64,000 nt of DNA from Spirosoma rigui. Its GTDB lineage: Bacteria; Bacteroidota; Bacteroidia; Cytophagales; Spirosomataceae. Positions 35,627 to 44,827 of this stretch are shown piece after piece. The notes beneath the pieces were generated by a model. The model worked only from the letters and a program-made list of their open reading frames with translations, was not told the DNA's origin and searched no databases. The stretch lies in NCBI RefSeq assembly GCF_002067135.1, contig NZ_CP020105.1, forward strand, positions 5,654,001 through 5,718,000, given 5' to 3'. Position 1 is the first letter of the stretch. Every line of letters starts with the position of its first letter. The position numbers and the translations under genes were made by a program.

Positions 35627-38600
35627 ATGAACGAACGTAAATACGCAGTACTGCTGCTCTTTTTCATCAGCGGTATCTTCGGTCAGCTGGCCTCTGCCCA
35701 AACTGAAAACCGGACAACCTTATCGAGCGATGTCGTCTCGTTTTCGTTTACCTTACCCGCCAGTGCCCGGACTAGTGCGGGTGTCTATGCCAAAGACAGT
35801 ACGCTTCTCCGAACGCTCTGGAGCGGGGTAAGTTACCCGGCGGGTACGCACCAGCAAACCTGGGACGGTCTGGACGACGAAGGCCGGCTCGTGGCCGATG
35901 GCAGCTATACCGTACAGGTGCTGTCCAACAATGTCACCTACACCTGGGAGGGCGTAATTGGCAACACCTCCTACGGCATCAGTCAGGGGAACAACGTTCA
36001 GCGGGCCTTTCTGCGAACCCACGGGATGGCCATTACGGGCAACACGGCCTACTACGGGGCCGGCTACGCCGAAGGAAATCCTTCGCAGGCTAAATTCAGC
36101 CTCAGTGCGCCCCAGAAACGACTCGACTTCTTCCCGAAAGGCGAAACAGCGCAGGCTACCTGGTTCGTGGCTACCGACGGCAGCACGGTGTACTGGGCGG
36201 GTTATGATGGCTACGGGAACGGGAACACCTGGTTTGTTTTCGGTACCAACACCAGCGACGACAAAGAGAAGTTCTTTCCCAGGGGGGCAGCCCTGAAAAT
36301 GGCGCTCGGGAAAACCTACGCGTCCTGCTTCGACGTCATCAACGAGAGCAATGGAACCGTAACGGGGCTGGCCGTTCAGAAGAAAGGAAAGTACCTGTTC
36401 GTATCCCACAAAGAGCGCCACCAGATACGGGTATTCGACAAGACGACTGGAGCGCAGGTACAGGCGCTCTTCTTCAACGATGCCGCCGGACTGGCCATAG
36501 ACGGCGACGACAACCTGTGGGTCATCAACGGGAGCGTCGTTCGTAAATATGCGGTACAGGCAAGTGGTGCGCTTACGGAAACTAGTCTGGTGCTGGCGGG
36601 CCTGACCACACCGATGGCACTGGCCGTCTCGCCCGACAACAATACCGTCGTGGTAGCCGATGGCGGTGCCAGCCAGCAACTGAAAGCCTTTAACAACCAG
36701 ACCGGGGCTGCCAGCTGGACCCTGGGTCAGCTCGGCGGCTACAGCAAGGACCCGACTGTATCGGACGACAAGTTCTACTTCTCGGACGCCAGCGGAGGCA
36801 TCAACGATACCTTCATCGCGTTTGCGCCCGACGGCTCGTTCTGGGTGGGCGACTCGGGTAATTACCGGGTGCAACACTACGCGGCCAGTCGCAACTTCAT
36901 TGATCGCATCCAGTACCTGCAGCACTCGTACAGCTCGGCAGTCGACCAGACCAATCCCAAACGGGTCTTCAACCAGTTTCTGGAGTTTGCCATCGACTAC
37001 AGCAAGCCGCTGGCCTCGTCCTGGACCTTGGTCAGGAACTGGCGCGCCACCGTCCCCGCCGAGTATTTCGACGTTCAGAACATCAACCACATCTTTATTA
37101 CCGACGTATTCAAGTCGGTGACGACGCTGCGCAACGGACGCACTTATGCCCTTGTGAAGCAGGTTAAAACAAAAAAATGGAATCTGGTGGAGTTACCCGC
37201 CAGCGGGCCGCTCCGGTTTACCGGCCTGACCTACGACGATGCACAGTACTACGTCGCACCCGATGGTTCATTCAACCAGCTGAGCAGTATGATCGCCAAA
37301 TCGACGGGTTCCATCCGGTGGCTGAAACAGCCACTCACCGGCTTCGACACCCGGAATGATCCCATCTGGGGTACTACACTCACAACAGCCAGCACTGGCA
37401 TCACAAACGTAGACCCTATCGACTTCACCGGATCGGTGGGCGGACGGCCTGGTCAAACAACATCGAGTGGGCTTCTTGTCACTTTCAACAAGAACAAGGA
37501 AAACCAGGACCGCACCAACGGCTACGGCTTTCACCTGGGCGCTGTCAGAGCCGGCGGGACCAAATGGGCCTGGAAAACGGCCCATGCCACCACGTCGGAC
37601 TACACCGGTATCTTTCCACCCGACGGTGCTTACGACATTGGCAACAGTGTCGAGTATGCCGGGGGCGACGTTACCGTGAGCGGCAAGCATATCTTCTGGA
37701 ACTACCACGGCGAATTCTGGAAAAACAGCCAGACTAACAAATGGAACCACGTCTACGACAATGGTCTGTTCGTGGGTCAGTTTGGCGTGGTAGGTCCGGA
37801 GACCAATGGACAGCCCGCTTTTCCCGGCATGGCCGGCAACGTCTTCTACGGCCATGCCGTAGCGGGCGAAAACGGGAACGTCTATATCTGGCATACCGAA
37901 GAATCGGGCCACGGCGGTATGCACCGCTGGAAAGTGAGCGGACTGGAAACGATAAAAGTACAGACGCTGCCCGTTACGCTGAGTCGAGCCAGTGCCAATG
38001 GCCTGCTGGGCGTTTATACCGAAGGGAGTGACCTGAACGTAGCCAACATACGTACACGCCGGGTCGACAGGACTGTCTCGTTTACCAATGCAACGATCCC
38101 TGCCAATGGCAAGCTGCCGAGTACCGCCAGCTACTCGGTTCGGTGGACGGGCTTCCTCGAACCACAGTTTGCGGAGGAGTATACGCTCTTCATCACCGCC
38201 GGTAAGGGAGCCCGGCTCTGGGTCGACAATACGCTCCTGATTGATCAGGCGACGGCTGGTAACGGGGGTGAATACAACGCCACTATTGCGCTGGAAGCCA
38301 ACAAACGCTACCCCATCCGGGTAGAGTCCTTCGGCGGCTCCCTCACCTCCCTCGCCTGGTCAAGCGCCAGCCAGCCCAAACAACTCGTCGACAACAAATA
38401 CCTGTTTCCTGCTTCGCCCCCCGATAGCCTGCTGGGCCTGGACTTACTCGACGGGCTGGATGCGGGCAATGTTCTGGTCAACAAGCTCTACGGCTGGGAG
38501 CGGAATCCCGCCCAGGAAGACTATACCGATGCCAACACCAAATACTGGACGGCCCGGACGGGTATCAAGACCTACGGCCGCCTGAAACAACCCGATTTGT

Positions 38601-39580
38601 ACGTCGGCTTTCGGCAGAACAAGGCGACCTATACTATTACGCGGAGCCTGGGTGAATCGACCATTTCGCAGCATGGCTGGCGACTGGTGGGTAACGTCAA
38701 TCAGGAGGGCAGTTTCTTCAGCATCGACGAGGGGCGCACCCGGAACGGGGGTAGCTACCTGGAAGTGCTGGACGACGCAGGCAAGGTCATAGCCCGGGTC
38801 GATTGCCAGGTGTCGCTGGTACCGTCGGCCGTAGCCCGGATTTATGGCAACGACAAGGTCATTGCCCAGGGTGAGTACTTTAATGGCATATTACCCGTCT
38901 TCAACCAGTTTCAGCCCCTCGACATCACCCTTTCCAACGGAACGGCAATCATCAAGTATGGCCCCTACCCGGCAGTTACAACGGGTCTCTTCGACCCCGG
39001 TGCCAACTGGCATAAACCCCGAACGCTCCGCCTGTTTTTCTGGGGTAATGGCTATAACCTGAACCGGATCATGACCATCGAGTCCATGCGTTTTTTCGCC
39101 GGCGGTGATCCAACGATGGTCCTCTTATCGGCCAATGATGAGCAGAATACCCTGGATGCGTCCAGCCCCATGGGCAACACCACGATCCTCGTAAGTGAAA
39201 ATGGTGGCCCTTACGTGCCCTACACCGGCACGATCAACGTGGGTAACGTACCCAGACCCGAAGGTTACTGGATGTTCCGGCTGGAATCGGCAAGCAGCGC
39301 TGTCAGTCCGGTAGCGAGCCCGGCCTTTACGACCGGTACCGATACGCGGCTATCGGTCTATCCCAATCCCGCGCAGAAGACCATCCAGATCCAGCACCCG
39401 GTCGTGGAAGGCGATTGCGAGATAAAAATTCTGTCGATCGACGGGAAGGAACTCAGCCGCTTAGTACCCCTGACGGGCACTACGGTTACTACAGCCGAGG
39501 TGGGTTCGCTACCCAGAGGAAGCTACCTGATTCTATTCAGAAAAAACAATACCAGGCTAACGACACGCTTCATTAAATAA
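35627..39580 (+). CDS. Giant secreted multidomain protein (paralogue B): FlgD-like Ig, propeller, PA14, T9SS domain
   Basis: 1317 residues with a signal peptide (cleaved near LASAQT). Same order as A: FlgD-type Ig domain (about 40-105), NHL/propeller-like region (about 115-780, for example FAPDGSFWVGDSGNYRVQHY), PA14 domain (about 791-925; ITAGKGARLWVDNTLLID), jelly-roll-like region (about 940-1155). The end differs: a short Ig-like linker and a type A T9SS sorting domain (about 1240-1317; LSVYPNPAQKTIQIQ, ending TTRFIK), so it should be secreted and anchored on the cell surface by type IX secretion. It follows the exopolysaccharide terminator and faces C convergently. Parts of its DNA are nearly identical to A. 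Function inferred only: surface or matrix protein. Confidence 0.87.
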   Translation: MNERKYAVLLLFFISGIFGQLASAQTENRTTLSSDVVSFSFTLPASARTSAGVYAKDSTLLRTLWSGVSYPAGTHQQTWDGLDDEGRLVADGSYTVQVLSNNVTYTWEGVIGNTSYGISQGNNVQRAFLRTHGMAITGNTAYYGAGYAEGNPSQAKFSLSAPQKRLDFFPKGETAQATWFVATDGSTVYWAGYDGYGNGNTWFVFGTNTSDDKEKFFPRGAALKMALGKTYASCFDVINESNGTVTGLAVQKKGKYLFVSHKERHQIRVFDKTTGAQVQALFFNDAAGLAIDGDDNLWVINGSVVRKYAVQASGALTETSLVLAGLTTPMALAVSPDNNTVVVADGGASQQLKAFNNQTGAASWTLGQLGGYSKDPTVSDDKFYFSDASGGINDTFIAFAPDGSFWVGDSGNYRVQHYAASRNFIDRIQYLQHSYSSAVDQTNPKRVFNQFLEFAIDYSKPLASSWTLVRNWRATVPAEYFDVQNINHIFITDVFKSVTTLRNGRTYALVKQVKTKKWNLVELPASGPLRFTGLTYDDAQYYVAPDGSFNQLSSMIAKSTGSIRWLKQPLTGFDTRNDPIWGTTLTTASTGITNVDPIDFTGSVGGRPGQTTSSGLLVTFNKNKENQDRTNGYGFHLGAVRAGGTKWAWKTAHATTSDYTGIFPPDGAYDIGNSVEYAGGDVTVSGKHIFWNYHGEFWKNSQTNKWNHVYDNGLFVGQFGVVGPETNGQPAFPGMAGNVFYGHAVAGENGNVYIWHTEESGHGGMHRWKVSGLETIKVQTLPVTLSRASANGLLGVYTEGSDLNVANIRTRRVDRTVSFTNATIPANGKLPSTASYSVRWTGFLEPQFAEEYTLFITAGKGARLWVDNTLLIDQATAGNGGEYNATIALEANKRYPIRVESFGGSLTSLAWSSASQPKQLVDNKYLFPASPPDSLLGLDLLDGLDAGNVLVNKLYGWERNPAQEDYTDANTKYWTARTGIKTYGRLKQPDLYVGFRQNKATYTITRSLGESTISQHGWRLVGNVNQEGSFFSIDEGRTRNGGSYLEVLDDAGKVIARVDCQVSLVPSAVARIYGNDKVIAQGEYFNGILPVFNQFQPLDITLSNGTAIIKYGPYPAVTTGLFDPGANWHKPRTLRLFFWGNGYNLNRIMTIESMRFFAGGDPTMVLLSANDEQNTLDASSPMGNTTILVSENGGPYVPYTGTINVGNVPRPEGYWMFRLESASSAVSPVASPAFTTGTDTRLSVYPNPAQKTIQIQHPVVEGDCEIKILSIDGKELSRLVPLTGTTVTTAEVGSLPRGSYLILFRKNNTRLTTRFIK

Positions 39581-39659
39581 GACAGTTCAGACCCTGTTGG
39601 GCGAAGCGGGGCCGATGCCCGTACCGTATTTGTGTTTACATGCTTACGACTATAATCTA

Positions 39660-39764
39660 CTAACGAATCAGCAACCAGATCAGCCAGATCATCAGACTTA
39701 ACGATATGATTGCAATCAATGTCCAGGGACCAGGGATAAAGCGGTAAAATTTCGATTTGCTCAC
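39660..39764 (-). CDS. Possible 34-residue single-pass membrane peptide
   Basis: A GTG-started frame on the minus strand encodes 34 residues: a basic N-terminus (VSKSKFYRFIPGPW), one strongly hydrophobic helix (TLIAIISLSLMIWLIWLL) and a final Ile-Arg. The positive-inside layout and the FIPGPW turn before the helix look like a real small membrane protein and not chance, but there is no ribosome-binding signal and no neighbour that explains it. It lies between two convergent large genes. Unknown function; could still be a random frame. Confidence 0.35.
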   Translation of the reverse strand: MSKSKFYRFIPGPWTLIAIISLSLMIWLIWLLIR

Positions 39765-40140
39765 AGATTTAATTTACAGCGGTGCGACAATGGCAAATAT
39801 GATTAAAATAATGGTCTGGGGCGGTCACATATTAATTATAAGGTAAAGTTTGTACGCAGGCTGTATGCCAACTTCCAGCGCATCGGCCCGGTAATGACGT
39901 AGAGCGATTGCCAATCTGAAATACGACAACCATTGAGCCAACTTTGTCTTCTAAAGACTGAATCGGTAAACAAAAACCGACACAAATATCTACTTAATTA
40001 CCCATATCCACGCACGTTTTCCATGAACGGTGCACGAACTGCGTACAGATCAGATAATCCGTTTACGAAAAAGAGGATTGGCTTATTGCCCGAACTAACT
40101 ACCGTTTAATAAAGATTGTCTGTCAATTGGTTAGCCCAAA

Positions 40141-40200
40141 AAGAAGGGTCATCCGGGTGGAACGGCGCGTAAGCTACCGGCCTTCCGGATGACCCTTCTT
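40141..40200 (-). terminator. Terminator after paralogue C
   Basis: AAGAAGGGTCATCCGG (40141-40156) pairs perfectly with CCGGATGACCCTTCTT (40185-40200), 16 pairs, 28-base loop, 22 bases past the stop codon of the minus-strand gene. Runs of A before it on the plus strand give the U-tract on the minus transcript. Confidence 0.7.
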
Positions 40201-40222
40201 GGTATCTGGCCGCAACCAGCGG

Positions 40223-43200
40223 TTATTGACCCGCCACAATCAGCTTACGGCTAACGGCGCCCTCTCCCTGCTGAATCCGGACGACATACTCGCCTACCGT
40301 CAGTGAGGTGACGGAGAATGTAGACGAGTCTTCCGAACAGGTACCCACCAGCCGCACCCGACCCATCAGATCAGTGACCGTAATGGAAGCGCCTTTCGCG
40401 CCCTGAATCGTCATGACGTCGTAAACCGGATTCGGGTAGACCACAACAGCCCGGCCAATTCCTTCATCGGCCAGTGCCTCCTGCCGCCCGCCGGAGGGAA
40501 CCTGGGTGAAGTAGAACTTCTGGTTATCACCCGTGCCGCAGCCAAACTGCTGCACGGTAGCACCATCGCCGGTTACCGCGTCTTTTATGTCAAGGCATTT
40601 TTGGCTGTTTCGGCTAACAATCTGAAAATACCCGTCGCCCACATCGACCAATTTAAACTGTTGATTTGCTTCGCCGTGGCTGGCCCACTGAATAGCCAGT
40701 GCGCCATCGGCCGTCGACCCGTTGGCAATATCCATCATTTTACCGCTGTGAACGGCTTTCAGGCTATAGTATCCATTGTTCAGATCGGTAAGCTGCCACT
40801 GCTGGTTGGTTGCCCCGTTGTAGGACCACTGGTGAATACGCGCCCCGTCGGCGGTGGATACGTTGGCGACATCGAGGTTTTTCCCGCTGTGCTTCGCTTT
40901 GATAAAATAGCGGCTGCCGGAGTTGATGCGCGCGGTGGTAACGGGTGAAGCCGGAGGTGTGCTGGTTGTTGCCCCCGCCGTTGTATAAAAGCGCAGGCGC
41001 TGCACATCGAGCGTTCGCCCGTAATTGCGACCGTTGCTCCAGAAGAACAGCCGCACCGATTTGGGACTTTGCAGGTTCCCCGCATTATCGTAGGCCGGGA
41101 CGGTAACGGGTGTATAATCCCGGTATTTAATGGTCAGGGCATTGTTGGCCATCGTAATCTCGATCGCATCGGAAGCGGTACCCGTCACTGTCGACGCATC
41201 GAAATACTGTCCCTGAGCAATCTGCTGATTATTACCGAACAAGCGAACCGGCGCACCCTCCTGCCCGAAGAAAACCTGATTGTAAATCCGGGCCAGTATC
41301 CGGCCATTATTATCAAGGACTTCGAAGAACGAACCACCCGAATCTCCTTCGCCGGGCTTGTTGACATTGGGATTGGTACCGTCGAAGGTGATAGCACCCT
41401 TCAGACTCCAGCTACTCAAACCGCTGTTGTTGCCCAGGTCACGACTGACGGTATAGGTGGCATTTTCCTTGGAAAACGTAGCACACAGGTCGGGGCTGCT
41501 GAAGCGGTCGTAGCTCATAATGCCCGTTTTCACATTCCAGGAATCGTTGTAGGCGTTGTTTATTTCGTAGGACGGGTTTCGGGTCCAGCCCGCCGTACCG
41601 TCGGCCAGCACGCCCTTGCGGGGTATCCCACTGAGCAAATCGACACCGCCCAGCCCCGAGGGGTCCTGCGTAGTACCATAGTTGGACAGCACCTGCAGGG
41701 GTATGACCTGCTCCTGGATGGAGCCCAGGTTGTCGATGCGCCAGCGGTGAATCCCGGCCCAGCCATTCTCCTCACCGTGATATAAATAAACGTTCCCGTT
41801 GGGCGCTTTGACTACCGTACCGGAATACACATTACCCGCCATCCCCGGCACGGCACCACCGTCCGGAGCCTCGGCACGCGCTTCGGGTCCTGTCTTCCCG
41901 AAGATACCCACCAGCAGGCCGTTGTCATACACATGCTGCCACTTGTTCACCTGGCTGCCTTTCCAGAACTCGCCGTGGTAGTTCCAGAAGATGCTCCGTT
42001 CAAATACGCTGATGCCGCCACCAGCATACTCCACACCGTTGCCCACATCATAGGCTCCATCGATGGGATAGGCTCCCTTGTAGTCGACGCTGGTAGCGTA
42101 GGCCGTTTTCCAGAGCCACTTGTTATCGCCGGCTCGCACCCCGCCTAAGTGAGAACCGCCCCCCATCGCACCGTTGATTTTTCCGGCATCAAAGCTAATG
42201 ACCACTCCCGATGATGTCGTCTCACCCGTCCGGTCGCTACCGCCATACCAGTCGATGGGCTCGCCCCCGCCGTTGATCGGAGCCGACGCGTGCGCCTGAA
42301 CCGCTCCCCAGACCGGGTCATTGTTGCCATCGAAGCCCGTCAGCGGTCGGGTCTGCCAGTTCAGCGTACCCACCAGGTTGTCGCTGTTTTTGATAGACTG
42401 CCGTAGCGACCCATCGGCCGTGATGTGATAGGTATACTTGTTTTGGTAATCGAATGCTACGTTGGTGACCCGCAGGGGACCATTGGCGGGTAATTCCACA
42501 ACCACCAGTTTATTATCGCCGTACCGGCGCATGAAGCCGTATACCCGCCCGTTGCGCATGGTCACTACATCCTGGAAGATGTTCGTGATGTACTGGTGGT
42601 TGATCGTCGATACGTCGAAATAGCTCGCCGGTACCGAGGCCCGCCAGTTCTTGATCAGTCGCCAGGAGCCGTTGTTTGCTTCCAGTGGTTTGGAATAGTC
42701 GACCTCATATTCCAGGAACTGCGCGAACACCCGACGGGGATTGGCCTGGTCGACATACGAACTGTAGTTGTGCTGGATGTACTGGATATTATCGAGAAAG
42801 CCGCGGCTGGCCGAGTAATGCTGCGCCCGGTAGTTTCCCGAGTCGCCCACCCAGAACGAGCCGTCGGGCGCAAACGCAAGGAACGTACTGTTGATTTTAC
42901 CGCTCACATCCGAGAAATAGAACTTGTCGTTCGACACGTTTGGATCGCTGGCGTAGCCCCCCGGCTGTCCCATCGTCCAGCTTGGCGACCCATTCTGGTT
43001 ACTGAAGGCTTTGAGTTGCTGATTCCGACCTCCATCGGCTACCAGGACCGTGTTGTTGTCGGGCGAAACGGCAATGGCCATCGGCGCTTCGATGCCCGAC
43101 AAGCCAAGCCCCATATCCGACAAGGCCCCGTTCGACTCGACCCGGTATTTCCGAACGGTATTGCCGTTGATAACCCACAGGTTATCCTGCCCGTCTACGG

Positions 43201-44047
43201 CCAGACCGGCGGCATCGTTCATGAACGGGGCCTGTACCTGCGTTCCGGTATTTTTGTCGTACACCCGGATCTGGTGAAGATTTTTGTGGGAGACGAAAAG
43301 AAAGTTACCGTTCTTCTGAACGGCCAGGCCCGTTACGGTGCCGCTAGCCTCGCGAATGATGTCGAAGCAGGACGCGTAGGTTTTGCCGATCAGCATTTTG
43401 AGCGGCTGCCCGCTCGGAAAACTCTTTTCCTGGTCATCGCTGGTGTTGGTCCCGTACACAAACCAGGTGTTGCCGTTATCGTAGCCATCATAGCCCGCCC
43501 AGTACACCGTTTTGCCATCGGTAGCGGTAAACAGGGTAGCCTGATCGGTGGTGTTTTTGGCGGAAAACTCGATCCGTTGTTGCGGATTATTGAGGGGAAA
43601 CTTGGCCTGCGAGGGATTGCCCTCGGCGTAACCAACGCCGTAGTAGGCGGTGTTGCCCGCAATGGCGATGCTTTGAATGCGCAGGAAACCGCGCTGAACA
43701 TTGTTGCCCTGGCTAATCTTGAAGGAGGAGTTTCCCAGTACACCTTCCCAGGTGTAGGAAACATTGTTGGAGATCAGGCGAATGTCGTAGCTGGCATTGG
43801 GTGCTGGCTGACCCAGATCATCGAGCCCGTCCCAGTTTTTCGTCTGCGACCCGGCGGGTAGTTTGACCCCACTCCATAAGGTTCGAATGAGGACGCCATC
43901 TTTTGTAAAGACCCCGGCGCTGGTACGCGCTTCGTTAGCGAGGGTAAACGTGAAAGGGACTGTGCGGCTGGTTTGTGCTTGTGTTCGCTCCGTTGACCCA
44001 ATACATAGCAGGAACAACAGAATTAGGACTAATTCCTTGTTTAACAT
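40223..44047 (-). CDS. Giant secreted multidomain protein (paralogue C): FlgD-like Ig, propeller, ricin lectin, T9SS domain
   Basis: 1274 residues with a signal peptide (cleaved near RTQAQT). The FlgD-type Ig domain and propeller-like region (to about 770) match A and B. PA14 is missing; the jelly-roll-like region (about 790-1020) follows directly. Then comes a ricin-type beta-trefoil lectin (about 1039-1182) with three Q-x-W/F repeats (NQQWQL, NQQFKL, NQKFYF) and repeated K-C/M-L/M-D-I blocks, and a T9SS sorting domain (about 1195-1274; VVVYPNPVYDVMTIQ). It is the most diverged of the three. The lectin points to binding of a glycan, perhaps the exopolysaccharide. It should be exported and surface-attached. 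Confidence 0.87.
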   Translation of the reverse strand: MLNKELVLILLFLLCIGSTERTQAQTSRTVPFTFTLANEARTSAGVFTKDGVLIRTLWSGVKLPAGSQTKNWDGLDDLGQPAPNASYDIRLISNNVSYTWEGVLGNSSFKISQGNNVQRGFLRIQSIAIAGNTAYYGVGYAEGNPSQAKFPLNNPQQRIEFSAKNTTDQATLFTATDGKTVYWAGYDGYDNGNTWFVYGTNTSDDQEKSFPSGQPLKMLIGKTYASCFDIIREASGTVTGLAVQKNGNFLFVSHKNLHQIRVYDKNTGTQVQAPFMNDAAGLAVDGQDNLWVINGNTVRKYRVESNGALSDMGLGLSGIEAPMAIAVSPDNNTVLVADGGRNQQLKAFSNQNGSPSWTMGQPGGYASDPNVSNDKFYFSDVSGKINSTFLAFAPDGSFWVGDSGNYRAQHYSASRGFLDNIQYIQHNYSSYVDQANPRRVFAQFLEYEVDYSKPLEANNGSWRLIKNWRASVPASYFDVSTINHQYITNIFQDVVTMRNGRVYGFMRRYGDNKLVVVELPANGPLRVTNVAFDYQNKYTYHITADGSLRQSIKNSDNLVGTLNWQTRPLTGFDGNNDPVWGAVQAHASAPINGGGEPIDWYGGSDRTGETTSSGVVISFDAGKINGAMGGGSHLGGVRAGDNKWLWKTAYATSVDYKGAYPIDGAYDVGNGVEYAGGGISVFERSIFWNYHGEFWKGSQVNKWQHVYDNGLLVGIFGKTGPEARAEAPDGGAVPGMAGNVYSGTVVKAPNGNVYLYHGEENGWAGIHRWRIDNLGSIQEQVIPLQVLSNYGTTQDPSGLGGVDLLSGIPRKGVLADGTAGWTRNPSYEINNAYNDSWNVKTGIMSYDRFSSPDLCATFSKENATYTVSRDLGNNSGLSSWSLKGAITFDGTNPNVNKPGEGDSGGSFFEVLDNNGRILARIYNQVFFGQEGAPVRLFGNNQQIAQGQYFDASTVTGTASDAIEITMANNALTIKYRDYTPVTVPAYDNAGNLQSPKSVRLFFWSNGRNYGRTLDVQRLRFYTTAGATTSTPPASPVTTARINSGSRYFIKAKHSGKNLDVANVSTADGARIHQWSYNGATNQQWQLTDLNNGYYSLKAVHSGKMMDIANGSTADGALAIQWASHGEANQQFKLVDVGDGYFQIVSRNSQKCLDIKDAVTGDGATVQQFGCGTGDNQKFYFTQVPSGGRQEALADEGIGRAVVVYPNPVYDVMTIQGAKGASITVTDLMGRVRLVGTCSEDSSTFSVTSLTVGEYVVRIQQGEGAVSRKLIVAGQ

Positions 44048-44827
44048 GATTCATTAAGAAGTTGGAAAAGCGCAGTTACAATGAGTACTCTCTACTATTA
44101 CGTCGGGTATTTTCGAGAAATCTCGGCACGAAAATAACAGAATTTAATTTTAATAAACTACTACTTATAAATTTAAATAATATGAAAATTAACGATATTA
44201 ATCAGCTTTCATATTAGTATAGCCGTGAAGGCCCAGTTTCCTGCCTCACCACCTACATAACGGACAAGTTCAGCCATACGGATATGGCTACGGGAAAAAC
44301 AGTTTCGCACGAGCACACAAAAAATTACTCGATACCTGGTTCTTTTTTGTACGTTTCAGCTTGATGAGCTACAGTTGTTTAGTCCACTCAGTAAACGTAT
44401 CTATTATTTTTTTCCGTCGAAATGACAATTTGATTCGCGCATTTCTTCATTGGTAATGTGAGCGGAGGCTACGTCATATCTTTTTCATAGAATAACGCAA
44501 TTCACGCAAAAAAATAAATCAACCGTAATAGAGAAAAAGGCGATAAAATTCTGTCGTATTTGTCATTAATTAACCAATCAATGACAACTGAAATGCGCGG
44601 TTCATGGCCGACTATTTTTCATTTGTTCACCTAGTTATAGGCATCTGAGTTATTAGTAAGACTACGTGTATTTAGTACATTTCATCCATTATTTTTGATA
44701 CAGTCATTGACAAGTATAGTTTTCCCGCCGAACAGACGACCCTATAATCAACAATAAAGCGGTCGGTTGTGCCAGGATAGACCTGGGCACAACCGACCGC
44801 TTTATTGTGCGGACTACCGCCGGACAT
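44048..44827. other. AT-rich gap between paralogue C and the GH3 gene
   Basis: About 780 bases without a gene, strongly AT-rich (44130-44220 and 44480-44700). Near paralogue C there is an inverted repeat ATTTTCG (44109-44115) with CGAAAAT (44129-44135), 60-90 bases upstream of its start codon and possibly regulatory. The end is taken up by the terminator at 44753-44806. Confidence 0.5.
44753..44806 (-). terminator. Terminator after the GH3 gene
   Basis: A perfect 21-pair stem (44753-44773 with 44786-44806; core GCGGTCGGTTGTGCC with GGCACAACCGACCGC) and a 12-base loop, 21 bases past the stop codon of the minus-strand GH3 gene. AATAAA at its outer edge gives U-rich ends. Confidence 0.75.

Larger units (their letters stand above)
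39581..40222. other. Gap between convergent paralogues B and C
   Basis: About 640 bases. It contains a possible 34-codon membrane peptide gene on the minus strand (39660-39764) and the terminator of paralogue C (40141-40200). The stretch 39770-40130 is AT-rich and shows nothing else recognisable. Confidence 0.5.
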
